Positions 1 to 11,071 of a stretch of 64,000 bases of DNA are shown piece by piece (position 1 is the first letter of the stretch; each line of letters begins with the position of its first letter). Source of the DNA: Zhengitettix transpicula (taxonomy: Eukaryota > Arthropoda > Insecta > Orthoptera > Tetrigidae). The DNA is taken from positions 4,772,001-4,836,000 of the forward strand of contig CM073590.1 of the NCBI GenBank assembly GCA_037074705.1, given 5' to 3'. The position numbers were made by a program, and so were the translations under genes. Under the pieces are notes generated by a model, which saw only the letters and a program-made list of their open reading frames with translations, ran no database searches and was not told where the DNA came from.

Positions 1-849
1 CACGGAGGAGGTGGTAATGGCGGCAGCCTCGTAGGCATCGCTCAAGGAGCAGTACTGGCCGCGCATTCTGCTCTGGGAAACCAGAATGGAGCCGGAAGCC
101 AGGCTGCTTACCAAGCAGCCAGCGCCCTCGCACAAACAGCAGCCGCCGCAGCAGCCACTGCACAGGCAGCCGCTGCCGGAAAGCAGGTAATTAGAATACT
201 CTCAGAAATAAATTAATTTTAAGTATTAATTTCTGTAGTCTTAACATAAGAATTGTATTTCAAAGTATTCGGTTGAAACCGATTATTGGATCTTGTCCTG
301 TATTATATTTTAAAGGATACAGTCAGCTATAATTTTCTTTATGACCAGATGATGACTTAAAAAATTATGGATACTTTCCAGGCTGTTGTGTCCAACCTCC
401 AGCAACAACTGAACGACGCTGAGTCTCAACTTCAAGGTGAGCTTGGACAACTTGGTCAGGCGGAGCGTGCAGCCCAAGCTGCACAGCAGGCAGCCAATCA
501 GGCTCAGAATCAAATCGGTGCCATCAATGCCGCTCTTAACGAAGCCCAAGCTGCAGCCGCTCACTCCCAACAAGCAGCTCAGGCAGCACAAGCCGAGTAC
601 GGTTCCCAGAGCAGCATGGTGGCTCAGGCTAAGGGTCGTCTTTCACAGCTGCAAAACCAACTTCAGCAGGCCCTTGCTGACCTTCAGGCTACTGAACAGG
701 CCGCCAGCCAGGCGCAAGCTGCCGCGCAAGCCGCTCAAGCCAACGCTGCTTCCAAAAGCGGCGGAGGCGGTGGTGGTTACGGAGGTGGACATGGAGGTGG
801 CTATGGAGGAGGTGGAGGCGGCGGATACGGAGGAGGAAAGAAATATTAA
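1..849 (+). CDS. Gene A: Gly-rich/Ala-rich coiled-coil secreted protein, 3' part only (DUF745-like)
   Basis: Two exons are in the window: 1-186 (open at the left edge) and 382-849, separated by a 195-base phase-0 intron (GTAATT donor at 187, TTTCCAG acceptor ending at 381). The first gives the end of a His/Gly block, then 54 Ala-rich residues starting SLVGIAQGAVLAAHSALG and ending AGKQ. The second gives 126 Ala/Gln-rich helical residues starting AVVSNLQQQL, then a 29-residue Gly/Tyr/His tail ending GGGKKY and a TAA stop. Signal peptide and linker exons must lie upstream of the window. The exon pattern matches genes B, C and D exactly; the last intron is much shorter than theirs (740-1224 bases). 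The Ala/Gln-rich part resembles DUF745 by eye. A secreted structural role is inferred from the paralogs. Confidence 0.85.
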
Positions 850-867
850 CCAATGTGAACCGTTAAA

Positions 868-885
868 AATAAATATGTAAATAAA
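868..885 (+). terminator. Polyadenylation signals of gene A
   Basis: Two AATAAA hexamers lie at 868-873 and 880-885, about 20-35 bases after the TAA stop, giving a very short 3' UTR as in the paralogs. Confidence 0.7.
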
Positions 886-3800
886 TATATTTTCAGACTT
901 CAAAAATTTGTTTATTTTTACACGTTTGTTCCCCCTTCTTATTATTATAGTATATGTTTTACCATCCGTGTAATGTCTATGTTCCTATGAATCGTTGATA
1001 TGTCCTCATTATCGTGGATTCACCTGCACATTCTTGACATAGCCTAACAATCAAACCATTACTGCAATCAGTATGTCAAATATGAATGTTTCAATTTTAA
1101 TTTTAAAATCAGTAAGAAGTGTTTTTTTATTTTCACGACTGATTTAAAAATGTGGGGTTACTCATAATTTCAATAAATTGAATTTGATTTATCATTATTT
1201 AGATATACTAATCAAAAATAATATTATATATTTGAATTTCTAAGTACCGTGAGAGGTTGTGATTCTCTACATTAGAGTATATTTAACACTGCTTTTATTT
1301 TTTGTTCTGTGACATTTACTACTTTCACATTTTACTTGGCACAGAACAAACAAATAATATTTATAACCTAAATAAACAAATAATGAACCATAAAATATTA
1401 TAAAGATTAGGAAGTACTTTACGGCTACTTTGCAGCAATGAAAAAATAAGGAATAATTAAATTGCACAATTATAGACTTGTTGACCTGTTATGAAATTAA
1501 CTTTTCTACTCTTTCAGTTTTAATGTCGGTTACATTTTTTTACAAATAAGTTTCTATACAGTTTCGAATTTATTTTCAAGTTGAAACCATGTTCCATTAC
1601 AACGCTTACCACTTTTAAGTTTTTTTCAAGTTTCTTCCCACCACATTCTGCTTCATATTAAATTAGTTATATTGTATTCATAAAGCTTTAACTGTGGTTT
1701 GGCATCCCATTCTTTATCATCACAAAAATAAAACTAATAGTTGTTGATGAATAATTAATTTCTAAATAATAGTTCATATTGAATAAATAATACTCCGGCT
1801 TCTAACTTATATTCCGAAGTTTCTTCTACCGAAGATGATGATGCAGGAAGTCTTTGGAACGACGCGGTATTATCTCGGTTTGAAACCCAAGAAACATTAT
1901 AAAACATCTAAATTTAGAAAGTCTACATTCGTTATTAATACTAAATATTTTCTTGTGATTATCACTGGCTGATATTATTCTAATACTAGCTTATGTTTAC
2001 CAGATATTTATTTATACATATCTTAAGTAATGATTCATATTGCACGAAAGATGTAAAGTTTACATAAGAGTCATCTCCTTGGAAGAGCGTTCAGTGGCGA
2101 TGAGTGCATTGTAGATGGATTTGGTTTTCTGATTATTCAGTTCAGTGTCTTTCTGACCGGAATTGCAAATGTGTGGGGAGCGGTGATGTTGAGCAAAGTT
2201 TTTCCAATTGGTTTTTTTTTTCTTTTTGGCCTTATGCTGATCCGAAATTTATTTTGTTTTCTCTGGAAGGCCCCGTTAATAACCTGAGATTTTATTTGTT
2301 TTAATTGCGTATAAATAAATATTAAAAATCCATTACACTTATATTCGACAAGAAAACGTAACTATTAGATAAAATTACAAAACAGAAGTAATTTTTACAA
2401 ATATTTTAAAGTGTAAGAACTGTATACAAACTAAAAACACACGTACGGGTTGAAATATCATCTGGATTAAGGATTTGCTACCTTACTCCACTATATTCTG
2501 TTAAAAATATTAAAACGCCGTTTAAATTTAATTTCAAACAGTTGCAGAAAGAAAATGCGATATATTCAACTATTCCACCCACGTTCTTATTAGAAAAAAA
2601 AGCCTTACATTGTGGCGCCATGATGAAATATGTGACTATAAAGAGATGGTAGAAATTAAAATTGTCGATAAATATAATATTTTCTCAGAATTCTTCGGAT
2701 GGTGGCTGGAGTCTTTATAAACAGCCATTGTAATTGCTACTGTTCATGACAAAGACACCGGGAAATATGTATTCGATACCGTTCTCGGTCATTGTAAATT
2801 GTGATTTACACTGACTGGTCTGATTATTATTAAACACCTGGCTTTATAGGCAAATTAGCTAAAATGTTGCACCAACGTTGATAATGAGCCAGATCCATAT
2901 TAAATGGGAAGCAGAATGTTTACCACGATAGAAGTGATTTGTTACTGCAGATACGCGTAAACATCCTGATATAACAGCTGTTGAACGTAGGATGATTGTT
3001 GGCCCTCTTTTTGCCGTATTCTACATCAAATCGGAAGATGTGCTCCAAAAAACACATTTCCTGTGTGCAGTTAACAACAGCAAACGTCTCCAATTCGCAA
3101 AGTAACCCAAAGTATTTGACAGTCCAGTATTGGCAAAATATCATGCGGTACGATATATCGCGTTTTTAGTTGCATCAGGCAGACGGAAAAGTGAATATTT
3201 GGCGGTAACAGCCCTAAAGCATTAACCCCACCTTGTAGCTTGTGTGGGAAGTGATACGATTGGAGCTATGTTTGCCTGGCATGACTTGTACCCTTTAGTT
3301 AGGCATGATTTCAGATTCCTCGCATCATATTTCAATATTTTGTGGAATTAATGCAAAAAGAATCGGCGCAGTATTGATTGGCCTAACGAAGTACTGATAG
3401 GATTCTCATTATATTCTGGCTACACAGTGTGTAAGGAACTTACACTCGTACGCGTAGAGCCAATCCACGTCAAAAAAACGAAAATATTTGCACTTTTTAG
3501 GTTCACTTTAATTAATTCGAATAAGATGAAAACGTACTATCATATTGTAATGCAGTACCTATAACTTATATTAAATTCTGAAATTAGCACTTATGTGGTT
3601 TGAATATCGCCAAGTATTCAAAACTTTTGTTGAAAGTCTTTAAATCTTTTAAAAAAAGTTCTAGACACTTAAAAATGATATCAATCAATAGCAAAAAAAA
3701 CAGACAAAATTAATTGCTAAATTAAATACAATGCAACGCTTCTGCAATCGTTTCTTTCGTTAGGTGAAACAAAAAACACAACAGCCGTAAGAACGACACA

Positions 3801-4433
3801 CCCCACATACAGATGACCCGCTTTTGAGTTCGTCACCTGGTTTGTACGGTGTGTCGTTTATATATTACATTAATATATTCTTATTAATAATTAAAGTGGA
3901 GTATTAAAAGAAATCTGACGCTATCTTAGTAACTTCGGAATACTATTGATTCGAGTTTCAAACTGGAAAGTGGATTGTAGTATAAAAGTCGAACAGGTAA
4001 CCGAAGAAGGTAGGGAATTATAATAAAAAAATAAAATTACAAAATGACAAACACACTTAATTCAGCCGATAATGACGATGATTTCATCGCCCTGCGTCTG
4101 AATGATGAAATGAATGTACAGCTACTAATGAAAGTTGAGTTCGAAAAATCTGAAAGCGTTGGGAAAAGGAAACAATACATTGCTACTTCATGTTGGTTCT
4201 ACATTCTGCCGAATATCAAAGTCTAATAATTGAATTCCTGAAGATGACTAATAGTTACGATGAAATATGGAAAAAATTATTCAGTTTGTAATAATCCTAA
4301 GCATTAGTATGTATTGAATAACTGTAAACCGTAGTTGCTAACGATCTCGCAGTTGATGCACCTCAAAATAAACGCTTCCTGCTGCGTTACAGTCCCACCC
4401 TGAATCACTCAATCCTTAATATGACAATTGCAA
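886..4433. other. Intergenic, no supported gene
   Basis: AT-rich sequence of 3.5 kb between gene A and the first dispersed repeat. Only short, isolated open frames (66-74 codons, atypical composition, no recognisable motif) occur. No splice-linked coding structure or tRNA was seen. Confidence 0.6.
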
Positions 4434-4935
4434 CAAGGAAGCTGTTCTACTATCGGGGAAACCTTTTTCTCTCTCTGTTTTTTTGAACTTTGGTTTCCCC
4501 AAGCCGAGGCACCTCGGTCAGTTTTGAGAGGTGTATGTCCCAGGGTCGCAGATCCTTGGGCATACTGTAAAAGTTGTCTTCTATTCCTATGTGAATAGTC
4601 TGCCGGCTGCCTGCTAAAGTGGTCGTGGCATGGAGAAAGGAATGATGCGTCCATACAGCAAACCCTGTCCCACTGTCGGAAGGGTGAGGGCAACTACCTA
4701 CAGCCAGCTCTAGCTGATGCAGATTTTTCTAAGGTTTTCCCTGCATTACATTTAGTCGAATTGCCAAGTAGGAAGGATCTTTAATATATAGCCCGGGAAC
4801 CCTCGTTAACCCTTGGCTACCTTCCTCTACCCTTCCGTATTCTACCTTTTAAATCCCTTCCTATGTTATTAAAGGGGAGATGCTCCTCGTAGATTACCCT
4901 CAGGTACAAACCTCACTAACAACCTTCTTTGTTTG
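4434..4935 (+). repeat. Degenerate copy of the 0.5 kb dispersed repeat (family R1), same orientation as the 56 kb array
   Basis: It shares landmark strings with the 56-57.6 kb copies: a 'CCTTTTTCTCTC...TTTTTGAACT' start, 'AGCCGAGGCACCTCGG', 'TTTTGAGAGGTGTATGT', 'TTGGGCATAC', and the end 'CCTTCCTATG' followed by 'TTAAAGGGGAG'. It lacks the leading CCTGCGAG hairpins of the array copies and is clearly diverged. Confidence 0.75.
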
Positions 4936-5530
4936 GTGTCTCGTTTTTACGGCTCTTACGTTTTTTATATCACCTGACGAATGAAACAAGGACTGTAGAA
5001 AAATTTTGTGTTATTTAATTTATCACTAATTTTTTATTTTATTGGATATTTATTTATCTAATTAGTATTTTTTACACAGACGTGAATTTTTTTGTTTCTA
5101 CACTTAAAAATTATTACAATTTAATGCTCTATCAATCAGTCTCACTTCCATTATACGTTAGACCGGTTCACTTACAGACACCTCCTTCATAGAATGTTTT
5201 ATTCGTCTTTAGGCAATTAGTATTTTATGTAAATCTAACATCATGACTGTATTAACTCGACATATTTTATATACTTTCTTTTTATTTAAAAAAATAATTT
5301 GTTGTCGCAATTGAATGATGATGTTTCCTTTAATTAATTCTGGAGACATTTTTAACATATTTTTTTAATATACTAGTGAGAAATTTAGTTAATAGGGGGA
5401 GTATGCTCATTATCCGGTAATTATTAATTCTTTTTGAAGTAGTACTGTTTAATTATTTTTTATGAAAATATTTCAAGGTTTCTTATACTAGATTCTGCAT
5501 ATTAACCAATTAACATTTCGTAGCACGCAC
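4936..5530. other. AT-rich spacer, nothing recognised
   Basis: About 600 bases of AT-rich sequence between the repeat and the LINE relic. No open frame of note. Confidence 0.5.
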
Positions 5531-5733
5531 CTTTTCTTGGTCTGTTAATTGACAATAAATTGAAATGGAATCACCATATAAATAAACTCTCGGGAAAACT
5601 TAGCAAAATTTGCTTCACATTAAGAGTGTTAGCTCGGAAAAGTGATATATCTACATCTAAAATGGTATATCATGCATATTTTCATTCTCTCATGTCTTAT
5701 GGCATAGCAAATTGGGGTCGTTCACGACACGCG
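5531..5733 (+). pseudogene. LINE reverse transcriptase relic, part 1 (C-terminal region)
   Basis: The frame from 5560 encodes KLKWNHHI, LSKICFTLRVL and FHSLMSYGIANWG, the usual segment after the catalytic core of jockey/CR1-type non-LTR reverse transcriptases. A frameshift just upstream hides the usual FLG-L-IDNKL motif (about 5531-5560). The frame is cut at 5733 by the LTR element; the same protein resumes in register at 7399, so the two parts are one old LINE copy split by a later insertion. Confidence 0.75.
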
Positions 5734-5927
5734 TGCACCGGCGCCTATTAAAAATAAATGTTGGTAGTTGTTCCGGTGCTGTTATATCTTTGGTTATGTT
5801 AATATCATTGTTCGTTGTTGAGTTTGTAAAAGAGGCACTCTGACCGATTGTTTTTTGTTAAAGATTTATACACGCTGTATATCAAAATAAAAATTTTAAA
5901 ATATGAATATATAAAATTGACGGCTGA
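5734..5927 (+). repeat. Left LTR of the nested element
   Basis: Begins TGCACCGGCGCC and ends GACGGCTGA. It matches 7216-7398 with scattered substitutions and small indels, including a short extra stretch around 5875. Confidence 0.7.
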
Positions 5928-5930
5928 AAT

Positions 5931-5942
5931 TGGTAGCAGAGC
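5931..5942 (+). other. Primer-binding site matching initiator-Met tRNA 3' end
   Basis: TGGTAGCAGAGC is the complement of the 3' end (GCTCTGCTACCA) known for insect initiator methionine tRNA. It lies three bases after the left LTR, where minus-strand priming is expected. Confidence 0.65.
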
Positions 5943-7215
5943 GTGGTTTCAGTCGTAGCTTTCCACATCGCTTGAATCAAAAAAAATTGGTAAATGCATC
6001 AGTGATAACTAGAGCATAGACATTACCACTACGCTACCTTGGAAATGGACCGATATAGTCTTGTGGCATGCCCCTTGACTACCCACCGTATGAGGTCTTC
6101 GACCGTTCAATTCTTAGAACGGCTTACCTGCGGTACGGCTTACCTGCGGTAGGAGGAAGTAACTTTTAAAAACAATATCCCTTGGTCATTCTAAGCTAAT
6201 TTAATAAATATTATTACAGATATACACAATTAAATTTTGCCCTCCCGACTAGCCAGTTATGAAAATCTCAAGGGTTAAAGTGGCAAATTAGGCCCGGGAA
6301 ACGATTTATGAAAAGTGCTTTACGCAACCATGATATGTGCGATATTTGTTACCAGACTGGGGTCTCTGCAACACAGCGATGTCCCTCGCTGCTGGTCATC
6401 GATGTATATCTCGCTGGTGAATCTCTACTTCTCAAGCAACCTCCTCTAGTCAGCATCAGCAACAGAATGCCTGACCAGGCCTCCACTTCTCCCGACCTGT
6501 GGGACCAACCGTTCCTCTATTGGTCCATTTAATTTATTATGGACCAATCACAGGTCCTAGACGATTCCATCAGTTAGACTGTCCGCACCTGCTGTTTGTT
6601 GACGGGAAAACCCCAGCCTGAGTAGCACCAAACGGTACTTTTTGCCGACGTTCGATAAACATGGTTGCTCACGCGTTTAAATAAACTGACTAAAATATCA
6701 GTAAAATCAATTAAAAGACGCCTATCCTAAATAACGCGCTATAGTCTACATAAAGCTTTCCATTGGTAGAGAAGGCAAAGTAGACGCTAACTGACCGACC
6801 TTGGCAGAAGGCGCAGATTTCGCCATAGGACATAGAGGACACAATAAAAAAAACTGCAATATTATATCTTGTTTTATCATAACCCAGATGTCCTCCAAAT
6901 GGAGAGTTATAAAAAAATTAATAATGGCAGGAATCAGGCTCTCTGGCAGAGCAGTGACCGATAGCTGATTCCGTGGGTGAACCACATACAGCAAATTTTC
7001 TGTTAAAGAATTACCCTATCAGCAAAGCTAGTAGCGGAACTGCTGCTAAATTATCGACTTGATTTCTTGGTCCGTTAAAGATCATAGAAATATTCAGCTC
7101 TGTTAATGTTACTCTAAAGCACGAGTCGACGTGACTCAATTAAATAAATATTCAAAGAAAGGGTGATTGGATTTGGTGTGTAGTTGTGGTTTAACCTTTT
7201 TAAGGAGGGGTAGTT

Positions 7216-7398
7216 TACACCTGCGCCTATTAAAAATTAATAATGTTGGTAGTTATTCCGGTGCTGTTATATCTTTGGTTATATTAATATCTGTTTGTTG
7301 TTGAGTTTGTAAAAGAGACACTCTGATTGGTTTTTGTTTTACACGCTATATATCAAAATAAAAGTTTTAAAATCTGAATATATTTAATTCACGGCTCA
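7216..7398 (+). repeat. Right LTR of the nested element
   Basis: Begins TACACCTGCGCC, a mutated form of the left LTR start, and ends ACGGCTCA. It follows a short purine tract at 7202-7210. Confidence 0.7.
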
Positions 7399-7744
7399 CG
7401 CGTTTCAAATGTTTAAACTTCAAAAGAGAGCCGTACGAATCATATCGGGTGCGGATTGTAATGCCAGTTTAAAGTCTTTGTTTCGGAATCTTGGGATTTT
7501 AACATTGCCTTGTACGTATATTCTAGAAATTTTAAAGTGTGTCTGGAGAAACGTCAATTTATATGCCCTAAACGGAGCAAATCAATTATACAACACTAGA
7601 AATCGCTCTCAACGCCGCATAGAAAAGCATCGCCTAAGCCTTTTTGAATCAAGCATTTGTTATTCCGGGATAAATCTATACAATAGTCTTCCGGACGAAA
7701 TAAATACTTTAACCAAACAAAATTTATTATTTAAAAAGTTGTAA
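7399..7744 (+). pseudogene. LINE reverse transcriptase relic, part 2 (C-terminus)
   Basis: The frame contains FKLQKRAVRIISG, LFRNLGILTLP and NTRNRSQRRIEKHRLSLF, the typical C-terminal end of jockey/CR1-type LINE polymerases, and runs to a stop at 7742-7744. It continues the frame of part 1 once the LTR element and one target-site copy are discounted. The copy is 5'-truncated (no endonuclease or catalytic YADD segment nearby). The AT-rich stretch to about 8170 may be its 3' UTR. Confidence 0.8.
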
Positions 7745-10476
7745 ATCTTTGCTAATTAATGGAGCATATTACTCGCTGAAAGAGTTCGTAGATAGGAAGA
7801 ACAGATTAGATCCTCTTTAATGAAGTAGTTTGCTGGTATCCTATCAAGTTACGCTAATATTTAACGATGATAATATTCTACAATTTACCTGCTGATTATT
7901 TTCTTTTTTATGTTCTACGGGAATCGATGTAATATTTTCTACTGGAAACTCCGTCGAATGAAAATTTAAGATGAATTAAAACACTTATCATTTCTTTAAA
8001 TACTAATTACTGTTATATTAAGATCTTTAACGTAGTATTAAATCATATACATTTTTTTAAAGTACAATGTTTGTTTTTTAAACTTTGTATTTGTAATAAT
8101 TATTCTTTTCATGTAATCTTATATTATGACGTATTCTATTTCCTCGACTGAGGACTAACGGAATGAATAATAAATCATTTTATATTTCCGTGACTTCGCA
8201 TGTTAATATCTCACGGATATCATAACATTTGTTGGTCTGATACGTGTGTAATTTTGTTTAAACTTTGTACCTTATTTGCATAGAACTGGAATATAGTTTT
8301 AGCACCCCCCATGTTGGCACTAACTGTCGAATCTTCCTGAACCAGATTTTATCTGTTCGGACAGTTTCACAGAAAGATGGCCTATAGGGTTTTCTCTAAA
8401 GCTGTAAATAACTTTGAGGGAATCTTAGCATCCAACCATTGAAAATTTTAAAACTTAAATTATACTTTCCTTTTCACGGATCATGTTAGTAGGTAAAACA
8501 AATCTATGTTGTTGAGAGTGGACCAGAAGACAGCAGTATAATAATCTTACCCGTAAAACGGGGTTAACTTGACTTGAAGGGTAACTTTGACAGTTTTAGG
8601 GGTTACTATATAGTTTAAACATGTGTGAAATCGAATACTATATAGCGGTTGTTGTCCCAGTTATGGAGAATGACCCGACCTTCGCACCAACCCCGTCAGC
8701 TCCTACGAAGATCAGAATTCTTCCGATGAAGATGTTCCTCTTAATGACTTCCGGTTCTACCGCCTTATTTCAGACTGCATATGCTGAATCACGTGTAAAA
8801 ACTTGTTCTGTGGCACGTGTGATAAAGGCTCGACTAATCCTGCCTAAGCGAGGATTCAGACTAATAATTCTTTTTACCTTTTTTCTTTTATTGCTCAATT
8901 TTTTTTTTCAAATTTATTATAATGGAATTGAAGTTGAGTAAAATGTTGCTCAATTTTATTTTGATTCCAAAGATAATTATAAGACTGATTACGTGCCAAT
9001 CATATTTTTATGTAAAATGTTTCCTTAACAATAATGACAAATTGATTGTTAAAAACCGTTATTTTTCATTTAATTCCACGTATAATGCATAAAAAAATAA
9101 TTTCTTTATCAAAATGATCTTTACGCTTCGGATCTTTGACATAAGTTGCATTTTAATGCATTGTCATAGAAAACCCAGACTCGAGGTTGCTTTGACACAT
9201 TTTAAAATACATTATATATATATATATATTTATATATATAAAATTGTGGGGGTTCTTGGGACTTGATTTGGTTACGCATTTGACAGTCAAATGTTACATT
9301 GTTCAAGAAAAAGCAAAAAAATGAAATTTTGAATATGACAAAAATTTAACAACAAAAACTTTATACTCAAATAATCCAGGGTAACTTTAATTTTCGACAG
9401 ACGGGGACCGAAAGAATCATAGTAAATTGAATAAAAAATCTGTCCTATATTATGTAGTTCTTTCTGAAGAACTATTTAATACATCATAATACTTCTTTTG
9501 ACGGTGTCAACGTCAGTAATTAAGAACCTGTTAAGTTATATCCATTTATTCTTTCTTAAACTCCTTATATTCAAATCACAGTATTATTTTCTTATCTTTC
9601 CTCTTGCGTTGATGTCTTCTGTGGTATTTATTGAAGTTATTATTCGTAAAACTACAGCTGTAAGTATTTAATTTAAAACCTTGGAAAGTAGTGCTTTAAT
9701 TCATCAGAGCATATATTTTGTTTTTCTCTTAAGCCCTAAATATATTTATACTTCCCTTTCTTATAATAGGTTATTGGTCTACGTGTTGTAATGTTCATCA
9801 TAATATCTTCTGTCGCCTAAAAACGCAGTTGACTAAGGTGTGGGAAAGTTCACTTATCCAGAGACATAAATTGTTTTTATGTATCCACTTTATAAATTAT
9901 TTTAACCAGCAAAGTTCCTTGTATTACTATGATATCATCATCATCTGCGGGGTTTAATTAGTTAACAGTCTTCATTTAACTGTTTGTTGGAATAGTTGTA
10001 AATTATTTATTATTCTATATTTCTGTTAAAACTCTAAAAAACCTATCCGAATGCGTTTACGTTTGGCATAAAAACCCAAGTTTAAATTTTTGTCGTTCAA
10101 GAAATGCAGGGTTTTCATCCTGTGCAAACATTTGTTGCTTATTACCGTTGTAGATCCATAATTTAAGGTATTTAAAATTTTCTATGATTTTAGTGTTCCA
10201 GGATTGATTTATAGTAAGAGGAAGAAAAAGATGTTTGTTTAGTTTGAATAAGATAAAATATTTCGACAGACTTAACAGCCGAGGACTTGGGGCTAAAATT
10301 GATATGTTACACTCGTCGGCTGCACAAAAAACCGCTTTGTTGAATTCGAAAGTGAAGTGATTGACTGTCTTGGCTGTTTGCTACGGCTCTGGCGACAATG
10401 TGACATACAGATAAATTCACGCTGGGATTTCCATCCTTTGAATGGAGGACATCTCCCTCTCTATGTTTCACATACA
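7745..10476. other. Intergenic upstream of gene B
   Basis: Contains the probable LINE 3' UTR (to about 8170), a 106-codon unrecognised frame at 8621-8941 with a hydrophobic Phe/Leu-rich end, and a short TA microsatellite at about 9213-9242. No gene is supported. Confidence 0.5.
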
Positions 10477-10492
10477 ACTTTCACAAACTGCA
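10477..10492 (+). promoter_or_regulatory. Shared upstream promoter element of gene B
   Basis: ACTTTCACAAACTGCA starts 42 bases before the TATA box. Genes C and D carry close versions at almost the same distance; consensus ACTTTCMCRARYTGCA. Probably a transcription-factor site common to the family (inference). Confidence 0.55.
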
Positions 10493-10518
10493 CTGTTAAC
10501 GAGGGGACCGCTGCGATA

Positions 10519-10552
10519 TATAAATAGGACAGTTGTCGATCTAAGACCATCA
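10519..10552 (+). promoter_or_regulatory. Core promoter of gene B (TATA and initiator)
   Basis: TATAAATA at 10519-10526 is followed by an ATCAGAAG initiator whose A is at 10552, 33 bases downstream, the normal insect spacing. Non-coding exon 1 then runs from about 10552 to either 10593 (GTGAGC donor, preferred because gene D has a similar context) or 10610 (GTGTGG donor). Confidence 0.75.
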
Positions 10553-11071
10553 GAAGTTTGATGAATCTTGAATTTACTCAGTAGTCAGCTGTTGTGAGCG
10601 TATTTACAAGGTGTGGTATAATATTTAAAGTATTTACTATATTTAAACAAGCTATTCATATGCTTCTAATGGTTTACTAACAATTCCTTATTCTTTAATT
10701 CAATTGAATTTTTCGTTAAATAAGTTAAACAGGTATTATGAAGATACCAAGATTCAGGTTCTAGAATTTCCCATAAATTTTCTACTACGTCTTGCGAGAT
10801 TGAAGCATAATGTCATAATCAAAGGTCAAAATTACTATTTTATAAATAATATTGAAATAACAAATACTACATTATTATGGAATAATGAAATAACATTAAG
10901 TAAAGTGAAACGTTCAATTCCACAAGTAGAAATTTTATTCTTTAAACTGAAATACAGTACACTTTTAATATCTAAGTATAATAATTTTGATTTCAAATTT
11001 CATAGTAAAAATAACCCTCCTTATGTTTCAAAACAATTTATTTTCACAGATTTCGTCTGAAACACCGCACA

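Larger units (their letters stand above)
5734..7398 (+). mobile_element. TRIM-like non-autonomous LTR retrotransposon nested in a LINE
   Basis: Direct repeats of about 190 bases bound the element: left LTR 5734-5927 (starts TG), right LTR 7216-7398 (ends CA). They align through 'GCGCCTATTAAAAAT', 'GGTGCTGTTATATCTTTGGTTAT' cut into shorter blocks, and 'TATATCAAAATAAAA'. Target duplication is CGCG (5730-5733 and 7399-7402), or ACGCG if the terminal A is shared. A primer-binding site TGGTAGCAGAGC begins three bases after the left LTR. A purine run AAGGAGGGG (7202-7210) precedes the right LTR. The 1.3 kb interior has no gag, protease or reverse transcriptase, only an unrecognised 74-codon frame at 6308-6532. 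Confidence 0.75.

Noticed and set aside
5995..6045. tRNA-like stretch CCACTACGCTACC (minus strand) inside the nested LTR element
   Set aside because: Resembles an A box, but no B box follows at a suitable distance.
8621..8941. 106-codon frame as a host gene
   Set aside because: No domain, no paralog, and a hydrophobic low-complexity end; no splice evidence.
10704..11060. 118-codon plus-strand frame upstream of gene B coding exon
   Set aside because: It lies in intron 1 and runs into exon 2 out of frame with the conserved ATG; its Asn/Lys/Ile-rich translation is that of AT-rich DNA.
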